Part shown: positions 25,222-33,699 of the stretch, piece by piece | Layout of the letters: every line of letters starts with the position of its first letter | How positions within the stretch are numbered: position 1 is the stretch's first letter | Assembly: GCA_050485785.1 (NCBI GenBank) | Contig: JBJHCA010000015.1 | Location: 1 to 50,236 of the forward strand | DNA: 50,236 nucleotides | From: JBJHCA01 sp050485785 | GTDB taxonomy: Bacteria; Bacteroidota; Bacteroidia; Chitinophagales; Saprospiraceae | Direction: 5' to 3' | Notes under the pieces: generated by a model | Told to the model about the DNA's origin: nothing | The model's input: only the letters and a program-made list of their open reading frames with translations | The model's database searches: none | Position numbers and translations under genes: made by a program

Positions 25222-26751
25222 TTATGAGTCAAGGCCGAAAGCATAGTAATACAACCCGGTTCGGTTGGGATAAATGCCTTCAACCATTACGCCACCACTG
25301 CCTTTGTGTTCCAAAATTCTCACAAGACTGTCGACACTTTCCACGGGTTGATTGTCAACTTTGGTGATGATGAAACCGGGTTGCATTTCGGTAAATCTCG
25401 AAATCTTGCCCGATGCAAGTCTCTCCAGTTTGATTCCGTGTTCAATCCCGTATTCTTCCAGTTCATCCGGGTTGAGATTGCGGAATGTAGCCCCAAGGTC
25501 GTTGAGAATATTGCTTCTACGGGCCTCTACTAATGCAGGGCTGCCTTCGAGATTGTGCAGCACCACGGCAACACTTTGCTGACGACCGTTGCGGAAAATG
25601 TCCACCTTTACCTGATCACCCGGATTATTCCGCGCTACCTGCTCCTGCAAGTCGGGCACTGACCGCACCACGTTATTGTTGATACGCACAATGACGTCAC
25701 CTTTTTCCAATCCAGCAGCTTCGGCAGCACTGCCTGCAAAGATACTGTCGATGTAAACACCGTCTACAACAGGCAGATTGAACTCTCTGGCCATGGCTGC
25801 ATCAACACCGCGGATCATAACACCCAGATACCCACGCTGTACTATGCCGTATTCAATCAGATCAGTCACTACCTTATGAACCAGATTGGAAGGAACTGCA
25901 AACCCGTAACCCGAATATGCACCGGTAGGAGAAGCAATGGCAGTATTAATGCCAATAAGGCCTCCGTGGAGGTCTACCAGCGCTCCGCCGCTATTGCCCG
26001 GATTGATGGCAGCATCGGTTTGTATAAAGCTTTCCACGGCAAATTGCTCTCTGAGGATATTGATGTTTCTTCCTTTGGCAGAAACTATACCGGCAGTTAC
26101 TGTTGAGTTGAGGTTAAACGGATTACCTACGGCCATCACCCATTCACCAACGCGAACCTTATCCGAATCGGCAAAAGGGAGGTAGGGGAGATCAGTTTCA
26201 TCAATCTTGAGAACGGCCAGATCGGTAGCAGGGTCAGTGCCAATAACTCTGGCTTTATAGTTTCGGTTGTCGTAAAGGGTTACTTCAATATCCTCTGCCT
26301 CTCTTATTACGTGATTATTGGTGACAATGTAACCCGACGACTCAATGATAACACCGCTTCCGGTTCCCATTCTCATTCGGCGGTCATTGTCAGGAGCCTG
26401 ACGCCCTCTTGGCCCAAAAAACTCATCGAAAAACTCCCTGCCAAAAAAATCTTCAAAGGGATGCCGCATTCGATCCTGTGGCTGTGGCCGTGTGGCAGTG
26501 CGCACTCTTGCAGTACTTTGTATATGAACCACGGCATCCATTACGCGTTCTGCGGTTTGTGTGAAGTCAACAGGAACATAATGTCCGTCGGGATCTTTGG
26601 CATAAAGAACATTATGGGCAGGGGTTGAATGAATATGCTCAATTCTTAAAGGCGGCTGAGCATTGTACTGCAGAATGAAATGGTAAACCAGGATCCCTGA
26701 AACGGTGATCAACAAGGCAACCAGTGCAGAAGTAATAACCGTTTTGTTCAT
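25222..26751 (-). CDS. Do/HtrA-type serine protease with two PDZ domains
   Basis: This 509-residue envelope protease degrades or refolds misfolded periplasmic proteins. An uncleaved or cleavable N-terminal hydrophobic segment (residues 6-28) is followed by a flexible linker with Phe/Arg-rich sequence (FEDFFGREFFDEFFG, the LA-loop-like insert). The trypsin-like domain follows: His147 in TNNHV, Asp177 in ATDLAVLK, Ser254 in NPGNSGG. PDZ1 lies around 315-400 (RGYLGVMIRGVD, GLEKGDVIVRINN); a second, less typical PDZ covers about 420-500. The length fits the DegP/DegQ class. It diverges from the M1 lipoprotein gene. Confidence 0.93.
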   Translation of the reverse strand: MNKTVITSALVALLITVSGILVYHFILQYNAQPPLRIEHIHSTPAHNVLYAKDPDGHYVPVDFTQTAERVMDAVVHIQSTARVRTATRPQPQDRMRHPFEDFFGREFFDEFFGPRGRQAPDNDRRMRMGTGSGVIIESSGYIVTNNHVIREAEDIEVTLYDNRNYKARVIGTDPATDLAVLKIDETDLPYLPFADSDKVRVGEWVMAVGNPFNLNSTVTAGIVSAKGRNINILREQFAVESFIQTDAAINPGNSGGALVDLHGGLIGINTAIASPTGAYSGYGFAVPSNLVHKVVTDLIEYGIVQRGYLGVMIRGVDAAMAREFNLPVVDGVYIDSIFAGSAAEAAGLEKGDVIVRINNNVVRSVPDLQEQVARNNPGDQVKVDIFRNGRQQSVAVVLHNLEGSPALVEARRSNILNDLGATFRNLNPDELEEYGIEHGIKLERLASGKISRFTEMQPGFIITKVDNQPVESVDSLVRILEHKGSGGVMVEGIYPNRTGLYYYAFGLDS

Positions 26752-26974
26752 TGTGTATAGCTTTTTGTTGGTTAAGAATTATTTACCGCGTGTCAAATTG
26801 GCATAAATTTTACCTGATTTGCACGCTTTTAATAATTGCAAACCGCGTACCTTCGTTTTTCAGGTGGCCATTATTAAAAAATTTTTAACACCCGCCACTT
26901 TAGCGGCTACATTCATCACTGTACTAAAGGCTTGTAGCCCGCATAATTTAATACAATTTTTACCTGCAACTTTT

Positions 26975-29590
26975 ATGACTTTCAGATCTGCTTTTTACCT
27001 TGTTACTGCTTTGGCAATTTGGACATCCTGCAGCGGAATCCGTGCTGTAGTTGATGCACCGGAAACAGAATACGTTTCTCTGGACACCATGTTTATTTCT
27101 GCACCACGCACTTCCGCAACTGTTCAGGAAGTGAACGAGTTGCCCCGGTATAATCCCAGTGCCACGCGTTATCACAATCTGCATCACACGCGGCTGGATG
27201 TATCCTTCGACTGGGAACTTCGCCATGTTCACGGCCAGGCCACCTTGTATCTTAGTCCTTATTTTTATGCCACCGACCGACTTTTACTGGATGCCAAAGG
27301 TGTCGTTATTCATGGCCTGCACAAAGTCGCAGGCGACTCGCTGCATGGGTTGCCTTTTCAATATGACGGCATGGTACTCGACATTGACCTGCAGCACAAG
27401 TATATTTCTACGGACACTTTTGTGATTCAAATCGATTACACGGCCAGGCCTGATGAGCTGGAGACCGGAGGAAGCGAAGCCATTACATCCGATAAGGGCC
27501 TTTACTTTATCAATCCTGACGGATCGGAAAAAGGCAAGCCACGCCAAATATGGACACAAGGCCAAACGGAATCCAACAGCCGGTGGTTTCCCACTATCGA
27601 TAAGCCCAACGAGCGGAGCACACAGGAAATGCTGATTACAGTTGATACATCCATGGTGACCCTTTCCAACGGTTTGCTAATCGGGCAGCGGGTTCATGAC
27701 AACGGTACCAGAACAGATCACTACTATATGGACCTGCCCCATGCACCCTACCTGTTTATGCTTGCTGTAGGAGAGTTTGCCGTAGTTCGCGAACCTTGGC
27801 GCGATATAGTACTAGAATACTTTGTGGAGCCGGATTACAAGCCATACGCCAAAGATATATATTCACACACTCCTGAAATGCTCGATTTTTTTTCGGATTT
27901 GTTTGGCGTTGACTTTCCCTGGTCGAAATACAGCCAGATCGTAGTGCGGGACTATGTTGCCGGTGCCATGGAAAACACTACAGGAGTTATTTTTGGTGAG
28001 TTTGTGCAAAAAACCGGAAGGGAACTCATAGATAATCACAATGAGCGGATAGTAGCCCATGAGCTGGTACACCACTGGTTCGGGAATCTGGTCACCTGCG
28101 AAAGCTGGGCCAATTTGCCCATGAATGAGTCTTTTGCCAATTACGGGGAGTATTTGTGGTTTGAGCATTTTTACGGAAGAGATGAAGCAGACTATCATTT
28201 GATGGGTGAGCTTGAAGGATATCTGCAGCAGGCCAGCCATACCATCCATCCACTCATTTTTTTCGGGTATGAAGACAAAGAAGACACTTTTGATGCACAC
28301 AGCTACAATAAAGGTGGATGTATTCTTCATGCCTTACGTCATCATATCGGAGATGATGCATTTTTTGCGTCGCTTACAAGGTATCTCGAGCAGCACAGCT
28401 TCCATTCGGTAGAGGCTCATGACCTTCGCCTGGCTGTTGAGTTTGTGACGGGAAGAGACATGAACTGGTTTTTTAACCAGTGGTTTTTTGACCAGGGACA
28501 TCCTGAGCTTATTATCAGCTACGAACAGGAAGGTGGCACCGTGATGGTCAATATTGAGCAAGTGCAAAATCCCGAGCGCATGCCGGCTATTTTTCAGTTA
28601 CCCCTTAAGATTGATGTTTACACTGATGAAGGTGTAGAGCAACACGAGGTTTTTGTCAACCGCAGGGAACAGTTGCTTACATTTAACTACAGCGGAATTT
28701 TACAGAACGTGAATGTGGATGCGCAGAAGACGCTGGTAGGTGAAAAGGCAGACCGAAAACCAGTATCTTGGTTTGTTCACCAATTGGAACATGCTCCGCT
28801 GTTTCTGGATCGGATGGAAGCGGTGCAGCGTTTGGGTAGCCTGGCTCCGGATCATCAGCACAGAGCCGCTCTGGTGAAGGGATTACATGATGCACACTGG
28901 GCAATTCGCGGAGAAACAATGAGCATGTTTACTCCTGATGAAGCCGAAAAATACAGAGATCTTATAGCTGACATGGCGAGAAATGATCCTCGTTCGAATA
29001 ACAGGGCAGAGGCCATTTCACTGCTGGCCGGCATGCCCTCCGGAAAGGAATATTACCCCTTGTTTGTGCAGCAGATTGAAAGCGACAGTGCCTACAGAGT
29101 GATAGGTGCATGTATGCTGGCCATTTATGAACAAAATCCTTCTCAGGGTCTTGTATTAGCACATCTTTACCGCAATGAGCCTACTTACATGCTGCTGGGG
29201 GATATAGGCACAATATATTTTGAAGAGAACGATCCAGCATATATTCCATTTTTCAGAGAAAACCTGACCAGGGTACAGGGCTATCACAGCTTTGATTTTT
29301 ATGAAATGTATCTGGCTTTGTTGCTGCAAATGGAGCCAAATGAGCTGATGACGGCACTCGATCAGTTTTTTGACATTGCAACCAACATGGGAAGTTCGCC
29401 GTTTCATCGTTTTGCAGCCACGCGAAGCATTGCCAGTATCCGGAATTATTTTGCCTGGGCTCTGCAGGGCGATGAGGATGAAGACTCCGAAGCATTGGCT
29501 CAATTGGTTGCTGACCTGTCGTCTATGATTGAAGAAATTAAGGCCAGGGAAACGTCGAGTCAGCTTCTCAATTTTTACCAAATGTTTTAA
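26975..29590 (+). CDS. M1-family aminopeptidase, lipoprotein
   Basis: The 871-residue M1 peptidase is anchored as a lipoprotein: MTFRSAFYLVTALAIWTSC has a lipobox with Cys19. The zinc site is HELVH (362-366) plus Glu385 in PMNESFANY, again HExxH-x18-E, and the exopeptidase motif is GAMENTTG. A C-terminal helical region of HEAT-like character (about 570-870) follows, as in long M1 enzymes (PepN class). It removes N-terminal residues from peptides outside the inner membrane. I chose the ATG at 26975, because the longer frame from 26819 lacks a signal peptide and would put the lipobox internally. It is divergent from HtrA. Confidence 0.92.
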   Translation: MTFRSAFYLVTALAIWTSCSGIRAVVDAPETEYVSLDTMFISAPRTSATVQEVNELPRYNPSATRYHNLHHTRLDVSFDWELRHVHGQATLYLSPYFYATDRLLLDAKGVVIHGLHKVAGDSLHGLPFQYDGMVLDIDLQHKYISTDTFVIQIDYTARPDELETGGSEAITSDKGLYFINPDGSEKGKPRQIWTQGQTESNSRWFPTIDKPNERSTQEMLITVDTSMVTLSNGLLIGQRVHDNGTRTDHYYMDLPHAPYLFMLAVGEFAVVREPWRDIVLEYFVEPDYKPYAKDIYSHTPEMLDFFSDLFGVDFPWSKYSQIVVRDYVAGAMENTTGVIFGEFVQKTGRELIDNHNERIVAHELVHHWFGNLVTCESWANLPMNESFANYGEYLWFEHFYGRDEADYHLMGELEGYLQQASHTIHPLIFFGYEDKEDTFDAHSYNKGGCILHALRHHIGDDAFFASLTRYLEQHSFHSVEAHDLRLAVEFVTGRDMNWFFNQWFFDQGHPELIISYEQEGGTVMVNIEQVQNPERMPAIFQLPLKIDVYTDEGVEQHEVFVNRREQLLTFNYSGILQNVNVDAQKTLVGEKADRKPVSWFVHQLEHAPLFLDRMEAVQRLGSLAPDHQHRAALVKGLHDAHWAIRGETMSMFTPDEAEKYRDLIADMARNDPRSNNRAEAISLLAGMPSGKEYYPLFVQQIESDSAYRVIGACMLAIYEQNPSQGLVLAHLYRNEPTYMLLGDIGTIYFEENDPAYIPFFRENLTRVQGYHSFDFYEMYLALLLQMEPNELMTALDQFFDIATNMGSSPFHRFAATRSIASIRNYFAWALQGDEDEDSEALAQLVADLSSMIEEIKARETSSQLLNFYQMF

Positions 29591-29605
29591 TGCCGCTTAG
29601 CGGCA
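29591..29605 (+). other. Small hairpin between the M1 and LOG genes
   Basis: TGCCGC-TTA-GCGGCA follows the M1 stop codon directly and is followed by CC and a run of seven A, not T. It is not a standard terminator, so read-through from the M1 gene into the LOG gene, 17 bp further on, is plausible. Confidence 0.45.
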
Positions 29606-29621
29606 CCAAAAAAAGCTATCA

Positions 29622-30356
29622 ATGAATGAAAACAACGAACAAGGTACACTGAGAACTCCCGCCAAACCCAGGAAAAACTGGCAGGCACTGAAAGGCCACA
29701 ACGCGTGGACCATGTTTAAGGTGATTGCAGAGTTTGTGGATGGTTTTGAACGAATGGACCGCATTGGACCCTGTATTTCAATTTTTGGTTCTGCCAGAAC
29801 CAGGCCCACCGAGCTCAATTACAGACTGGCTGTAAAAATTGCCCGCCGCTTGGTGGAAGAGGGCTATGGTATTATTACCGGTGGAGGCCCGGGTATAATG
29901 GAAGCCGGAAATAAAGGTGCCAGCCTTGCAGGAGGTACATCGGTTGGGCTTAATATCGATCTGCCTTTTGAGCAAAACAGTAATGTGTATATTGATAAAG
30001 ATAAGAACATCAACCACAACTACTTTTTTGTGCGCAAGGTGATGTTTGTAAAGTATGCTCAGGCATTTATTGCACTTCCCGGCGGTTTTGGCACCCTGGA
30101 TGAATTGTTTGAGGTTCTCACGCTGATCCAGACTAAAAAGATTGACCGAATGCCCATTGTGCTTGTCGGTTCTGAATTCTGGAGCGGTCTGGTTGACTGG
30201 ATGAAACAGGTGATGCTAAAGCAATTCAGCAACATCAGCCCTCAGGATCTGGATCTGTTTATGGTGACGGATAATATTGAGGAACTGATTGTGCATATCA
30301 ACCAATTCTACTCGCAGGAGGATGGCAGTCTGAGTCCCAATTTCGACATGACCTGA
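29622..30356 (+). CDS. LOG-family protein (cytokinin riboside 5'-monophosphate phosphoribohydrolase type)
   Basis: This 244-residue Rossmann-fold protein of the LOG/TIGR00730 family carries the SIFGSARTRP opening, GGGPGIMEAGNKGA and the diagnostic PGGFGTLDELFE catalytic motif. Family members release the base from nucleoside 5'-monophosphates. In bacteria many act on AMP or other nucleotides (PpnN-like role) rather than plant hormones, so the annotation is generic. It is cytoplasmic. It lies 31 bp behind the M1 gene, possibly in the same transcript, with a tRNA gene downstream. Confidence 0.93.
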   Translation: MNENNEQGTLRTPAKPRKNWQALKGHNAWTMFKVIAEFVDGFERMDRIGPCISIFGSARTRPTELNYRLAVKIARRLVEEGYGIITGGGPGIMEAGNKGASLAGGTSVGLNIDLPFEQNSNVYIDKDKNINHNYFFVRKVMFVKYAQAFIALPGGFGTLDELFEVLTLIQTKKIDRMPIVLVGSEFWSGLVDWMKQVMLKQFSNISPQDLDLFMVTDNIEELIVHINQFYSQEDGSLSPNFDMT

Positions 30357-30425
30357 CAGCATGGTGTATGTTTTTAACAGTACTTTTTTTGCCACTGGCA
30401 TAGCAGATTTGCCATGGTTTGTACG

Positions 30426-30433
30426 TATCTTTG
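30426..30433 (+). promoter_or_regulatory. Candidate -7 box upstream of tRNA-Ile2
   Basis: TATCTTTG matches TAnnTTTG; a TTTG lies at 30408-30411, 14 bp upstream, which is shorter than the usual spacing. The tRNA begins 48 bp downstream. Confidence 0.45.
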
Positions 30434-30480
30434 CAGTCTTGAATTAATGGATTTGACCATCCAGGTCATTGTCTAGTTTA

Positions 30481-30554
30481 GGGCCTATAGCTCAGCTGGT
30501 TAGAGCACCTGACTCATAATCAGGTGGTCCCAGGTTCAAGTCCTGGTGGGCCCA
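30481..30554 (+). tRNA. tRNA with CAT anticodon, most likely tRNA-Ile2 (lysidine type)
   Basis: A full cloverleaf is seen: acceptor GGGCCTA (30481-30487) with TGGGCCC (30547-30553), D arm with AGCTCAGCTGGTTAGAGC, anticodon loop CTCATAA, T arm CCAGG/TTCAAGT/CCTGG, discriminator A at 30554. The CAT anticodon could mean elongator Met or Ile2. Positions C4-G69 and C5-G68 in the acceptor stem are the pairs used by TilS to recognise tRNA-Ile2, so I favour Ile2, whose C34 becomes lysidine and reads AUA. The CCA end is not encoded. Confidence 0.85.
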
Positions 30555-30555
30555 C

Positions 30556-30583
30556 AAAAGCACTCATTTTGAGTGCTTTTTTT
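30556..30583 (+). terminator. Terminator of tRNA-Ile2
   Basis: AAAAGCACTCA and TGAGTGCTTTT (30556-30566, 30570-30580) pair around TTT, and the T run continues to 30583. It is directly behind the tRNA. Confidence 0.85.
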
Positions 30584-30625
30584 ATTTGCGGAAGTGGTAA
30601 AATATCTATGTTCCTTTCCGCACAT

Positions 30626-31420
30626 TCAGGCTTTCCAAAGCCTGATGAGCAACTTTTCAAACAGTTTATTGCCTATCAGGCTTTTGGTTTTGGCTGCAGC
30701 CGTCTGCATCAAACTTCCACACAGGTATCTGACTGCATGGCCGTTTTTTCTTGCGATCAGCTTTTCAACCAGCCTGGCCACTGCAGTGGGATCTGAGCCG
30801 TTTTGTTCATCGTTTTCGTACATGGCTAAAAACCGGCCAAACCGCTCTTTGTATTCCGGTCCGATGCCGGCTATGATCTTGCGGTTGGCTGTAAATTCCG
30901 TTTTGAAATCGCCCGGATTAATGTTGAACACCACAATACCAAAGGGTCGCACTTCAAGCCTCAATGCTTCCGTGTAACCTTCCAGCGCAAATTTTGACGC
31001 GGAATAATGTCCCTGAAAAGGCAGTCCGATCAGGCCGCCAATTGAACTGATGTGTATAATGATCCCGCTGTTTCGGGCTTTAAAGTGAGGCAATACGGCA
31101 TTGTTCATCCGCACGGCTCCGAAGTAATTGGCTTCAAAAAGCTGAAGGGCCTCATCATGTGAAGTGTTCTCCAAAGGGCCGCAGATTCCGATCCCGGCAT
31201 TGTTGATCAATACATCAATTTGCCCCAGGCTTTTTATGACATCGCCTATACATTCTTCAGCCGAACCGGGCTCATGTAAATCGAGTCGAAACATGGGAAA
31301 TGGAGCAGAAATGCGTTCAGGATGCCTGGATGTGCCCGCAATATTGAATCCTTTTATGTGGAGATAATGGGCTGTAGCCCGGCCAATGCCGGACGATGCA
31401 CCAGTAATGAGTACATTCAT
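30626..31420 (-). CDS. Classical short-chain dehydrogenase/reductase
   Basis: This 264-residue NAD(P)-dependent oxidoreductase has the cofactor motif TGASSGIG at residues 6-13, NNAG at 73-76, and the catalytic Ser126, Tyr139 and Lys143 (YSASK). TSRHPERI after the second strand, with Arg behind Ser, fits preference for NADPH, though this is inferred. LINNAGIGICGPLENTS is typical of SDRs acting on carbonyl compounds or retinol-like substrates. The substrate is not predictable. The ATG at 31418-31420 puts the glycine-rich motif in its usual place; the frame extends eight codons further upstream. It converges on the tRNA terminator. Confidence 0.9.
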   Translation of the reverse strand: MNVLITGASSGIGRATAHYLHIKGFNIAGTSRHPERISAPFPMFRLDLHEPGSAEECIGDVIKSLGQIDVLINNAGIGICGPLENTSHDEALQLFEANYFGAVRMNNAVLPHFKARNSGIIIHISSIGGLIGLPFQGHYSASKFALEGYTEALRLEVRPFGIVVFNINPGDFKTEFTANRKIIAGIGPEYKERFGRFLAMYENDEQNGSDPTAVARLVEKLIARKNGHAVRYLCGSLMQTAAAKTKSLIGNKLFEKLLIRLWKA

Positions 31421-31643
31421 TTCATTGGGTTTGGGGGTTAACAATGAATGTATAACATATTGAAGTAGTTTTCAGATTCATTGGAACTGATGAACTTTTG
31501 TGCGGTGATAAAAAATCACATGGAAGACTGGTTAGTGGTTTTGAACAAGCCCTGTTGAAGTCGTATTCCACCTCAAATCTTCGTTCATGGTCCACAGTTT
31601 CACTGAAAATACTTACCCTACCTAAATTACTAAATCTTTACCC

Positions 31644-31802
31644 ATGTTTGGAGCCATCATAGGAGTTCTCGCCATTGTCATTATCGCAGCCATACTCGCA
31701 TTTACGGGTATAGCCAAAGGGCTGGCAGCAGTAGCCAAAATCATTTTTTACATTTTTCTCACTTTTTCGATCATCGGACTCATCATAGCCGCAGTTTCAT
31801 AA
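31644..31802 (+). CDS. DUF1328 (UPF0391) small membrane protein
   Basis: A 52-residue protein starts at the ATG at 31644 and ends with TAA at 31800-31802. It has two hydrophobic helices, at about residues 2-20 and 31-51, separated by TGIAKGLAAVAK. This matches the DUF1328/YtjA-type membrane proteins, whose conserved core is the Gly/Ala-rich loop GIAxGxAxxAK followed by IIFYIFL. The function of the family is unknown; members are often stress-induced. It is too short for many gene finders. Confidence 0.82.
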   Translation: MFGAIIGVLAIVIIAAILAFTGIAKGLAAVAKIIFYIFLTFSIIGLIIAAVS

Positions 31803-32196
31803 CTTCCACTTGTGTTTACTTTCGAGTGCTTTAATCACAGGTGCAGACAGGTCAGATAAGGGATGATCGGGGATATCTCTTTGTGGTTTCAGCTCCGCTG
31901 AATATTAAAGTTGATCCACTGTTCTCCAGGTAGCTTGCAAGGTGCGGTTTTTTTTATTACTATGCAGCTCTTCCATTGCAATCTCAGGTCATTTTGGCTG
32001 ATTTGATTTGCTCAACTTCTGAATTAGATATGCATGCTCAATACATAGAACTACATATATTTATTGATCATTCACAAAATGGCATTTTCGATATATTTGC
32101 CCAAATCAAAGAACCACATAATGGGGACATGATTGCAATTCAGCATTGACTAGCCAAAGGTCTGTTTTAAGACATATACACTAAAAAACCCTTACT
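31803..32196. other. Gene-free stretch, AT-rich
   Basis: No convincing gene is found in these 394 bp. A -7-like TATATTTG occurs at 32092-32099, about 100 bp before the next gene, without a well-spaced -33 element. A poly-T tract at 31949-31956 is not part of a clear hairpin. Sequence becomes more AT-rich towards the following gene. Confidence 0.5.
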
Positions 32197-33603
32197 GTGG
32201 AAGAGAAAAGCTTTTTTCCTCAAAGTTCAATGGAAACCCTAAAACTTGAGTTTTTTGATCATTTGATTGAAACCGATGAATCCGTCTACATTCAGTTTCA
32301 ACAATTTCTGGCATATTATGCAGCAGGGCTGGATGTTGTTATGGATGAAGTGGATCAATTTTTTAAGTCCCAAAAACAGGCTATAATACGCGAACTGGAA
32401 GCCGTAGATTTTAATGATATCGACTACGATGAATATGCTGAGCTGAGAGATTACTATGTGCCTGCTTACGATATCGTTAGTGAGCTTGTTGAAGAAAAGT
32501 TGAATAATGTTCTTGGAGGTTTCATTGGCAAGAGTTTTGAATACTTAAGCTCACATCATTACGATAAAGCTGTGATTTCAATGGTCGCATTTTATGAGGG
32601 GAGCTTAGTGGCTAACATTGAATGTGATACTACAGAGCTGGAGATTGAGGTGGACTATACCTTTACTGAATCACTAAAGAAACGTTGTACAGCATTAGAA
32701 AAAGTTATTGTACCGGACAATCAAGCCCATACAATTTTAAAAATCTTGCTTGAGAGGATAAATATTGCAGTGGCTCATAAGGATGATTTGATCAAATTTA
32801 TCCAACCAATTTTAGATGTAATAATATGTAATCAATCAATTGCTTCTGCTTTTATTCAAAATTATGAATCGTTAAAGCTTTCTCCACCTTTACTGGCAAG
32901 GAACTTTGCTACATCCATTAAACTGGTGCATGGAATGGCTGCATGGAAAAACACAGCGTTGGATTGGTACAAAACAGATAAATTTCTGGCATCTGATCTA
33001 CTTCAGTATTTTTTAGAAGATGATATTAATTCTTATATTCTAATGGCTGAATCCCTATGGGAAGGAAATTTGTTTAAATCTGATTTCGCTCAACAGTTTA
33101 ACCAATACATCAAGTTTAAGCAAAGTCCGGAGCTATATAAGCAAGTTCGGTTATATCTGACATATAATAGACAAGATGCGGCTTACTATCGTGAAGTTGT
33201 GCAACATTTGACGATTCATGAAAGATATGCTTTTGTAGAAAGATGCAGGCATGACGATAAACTGTATATAACGTTGTTGTCAGTGGATTCACGTTATGAC
33301 GATGCATTGAGATTTTTAGAAGAAAACGTTGATATAATAAGAATAGCTGATTTGGTAAAGAGAATTAGTAATGATCGGCCACATGAATGTTTTGTTTTGG
33401 TTCGTAATAAAATTCGCCAAACTTTACAGACAGCCAGAAACAGGGATACTTACAGTCAGATTGTTGAAACTATTAAGGTTATTAATAGCTTACCGGGATA
33501 CAGTGAACAAACTCAAAGCCTGATCAATGAGTTGTATGCCAGAAAACCGGCATTGCCTTCTTTAAAATCTGAACTGAAATCTGCAGGCTTTGTGCCGAAA
33601 TAA
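32197..33603 (+). CDS. Protein similar to the C-terminal region of SWIM-zinc-finger proteins
   Basis: The 468-residue protein has no signal peptide, membrane segment or zinc-binding motif. It is helical throughout. From about residue 320 onward (YREVVQHLTIHERYAFVERCRHDD, split as YREVV and ERYAFVERCRHDD, then LLSVDSRYDDALRFLEENVD and a tail RPALPSLKSELKSAGF-like) it resembles the helical repeat tail of SWIM-domain proteins, which normally follows an N-terminal SWIM CxCx(n)CxH motif. That motif is missing here. Coding sequence is clearly more AT-rich than its neighbours. The start is GTG at 32197; an ATG at 32230 is equally possible. Function unknown. Confidence 0.55.
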   Translation: MEEKSFFPQSSMETLKLEFFDHLIETDESVYIQFQQFLAYYAAGLDVVMDEVDQFFKSQKQAIIRELEAVDFNDIDYDEYAELRDYYVPAYDIVSELVEEKLNNVLGGFIGKSFEYLSSHHYDKAVISMVAFYEGSLVANIECDTTELEIEVDYTFTESLKKRCTALEKVIVPDNQAHTILKILLERINIAVAHKDDLIKFIQPILDVIICNQSIASAFIQNYESLKLSPPLLARNFATSIKLVHGMAAWKNTALDWYKTDKFLASDLLQYFLEDDINSYILMAESLWEGNLFKSDFAQQFNQYIKFKQSPELYKQVRLYLTYNRQDAAYYREVVQHLTIHERYAFVERCRHDDKLYITLLSVDSRYDDALRFLEENVDIIRIADLVKRISNDRPHECFVLVRNKIRQTLQTARNRDTYSQIVETIKVINSLPGYSEQTQSLINELYARKPALPSLKSELKSAGFVPK

Positions 33604-33699
33604 CTCGACCTGATATTCCAGAAACTTCAGAATATCGATTCATTATTATGCCGTACTGAGTGAATTAACCTCTAAAAACATTCTGCCTTAGTTGGCTGC

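Noticed and set aside
30481..33603. Genomic island inserted at tRNA-Ile2
   Set aside because: The region is partly AT-rich, but there is no integrase, no repeated tRNA 3' end downstream and no mobile gene.
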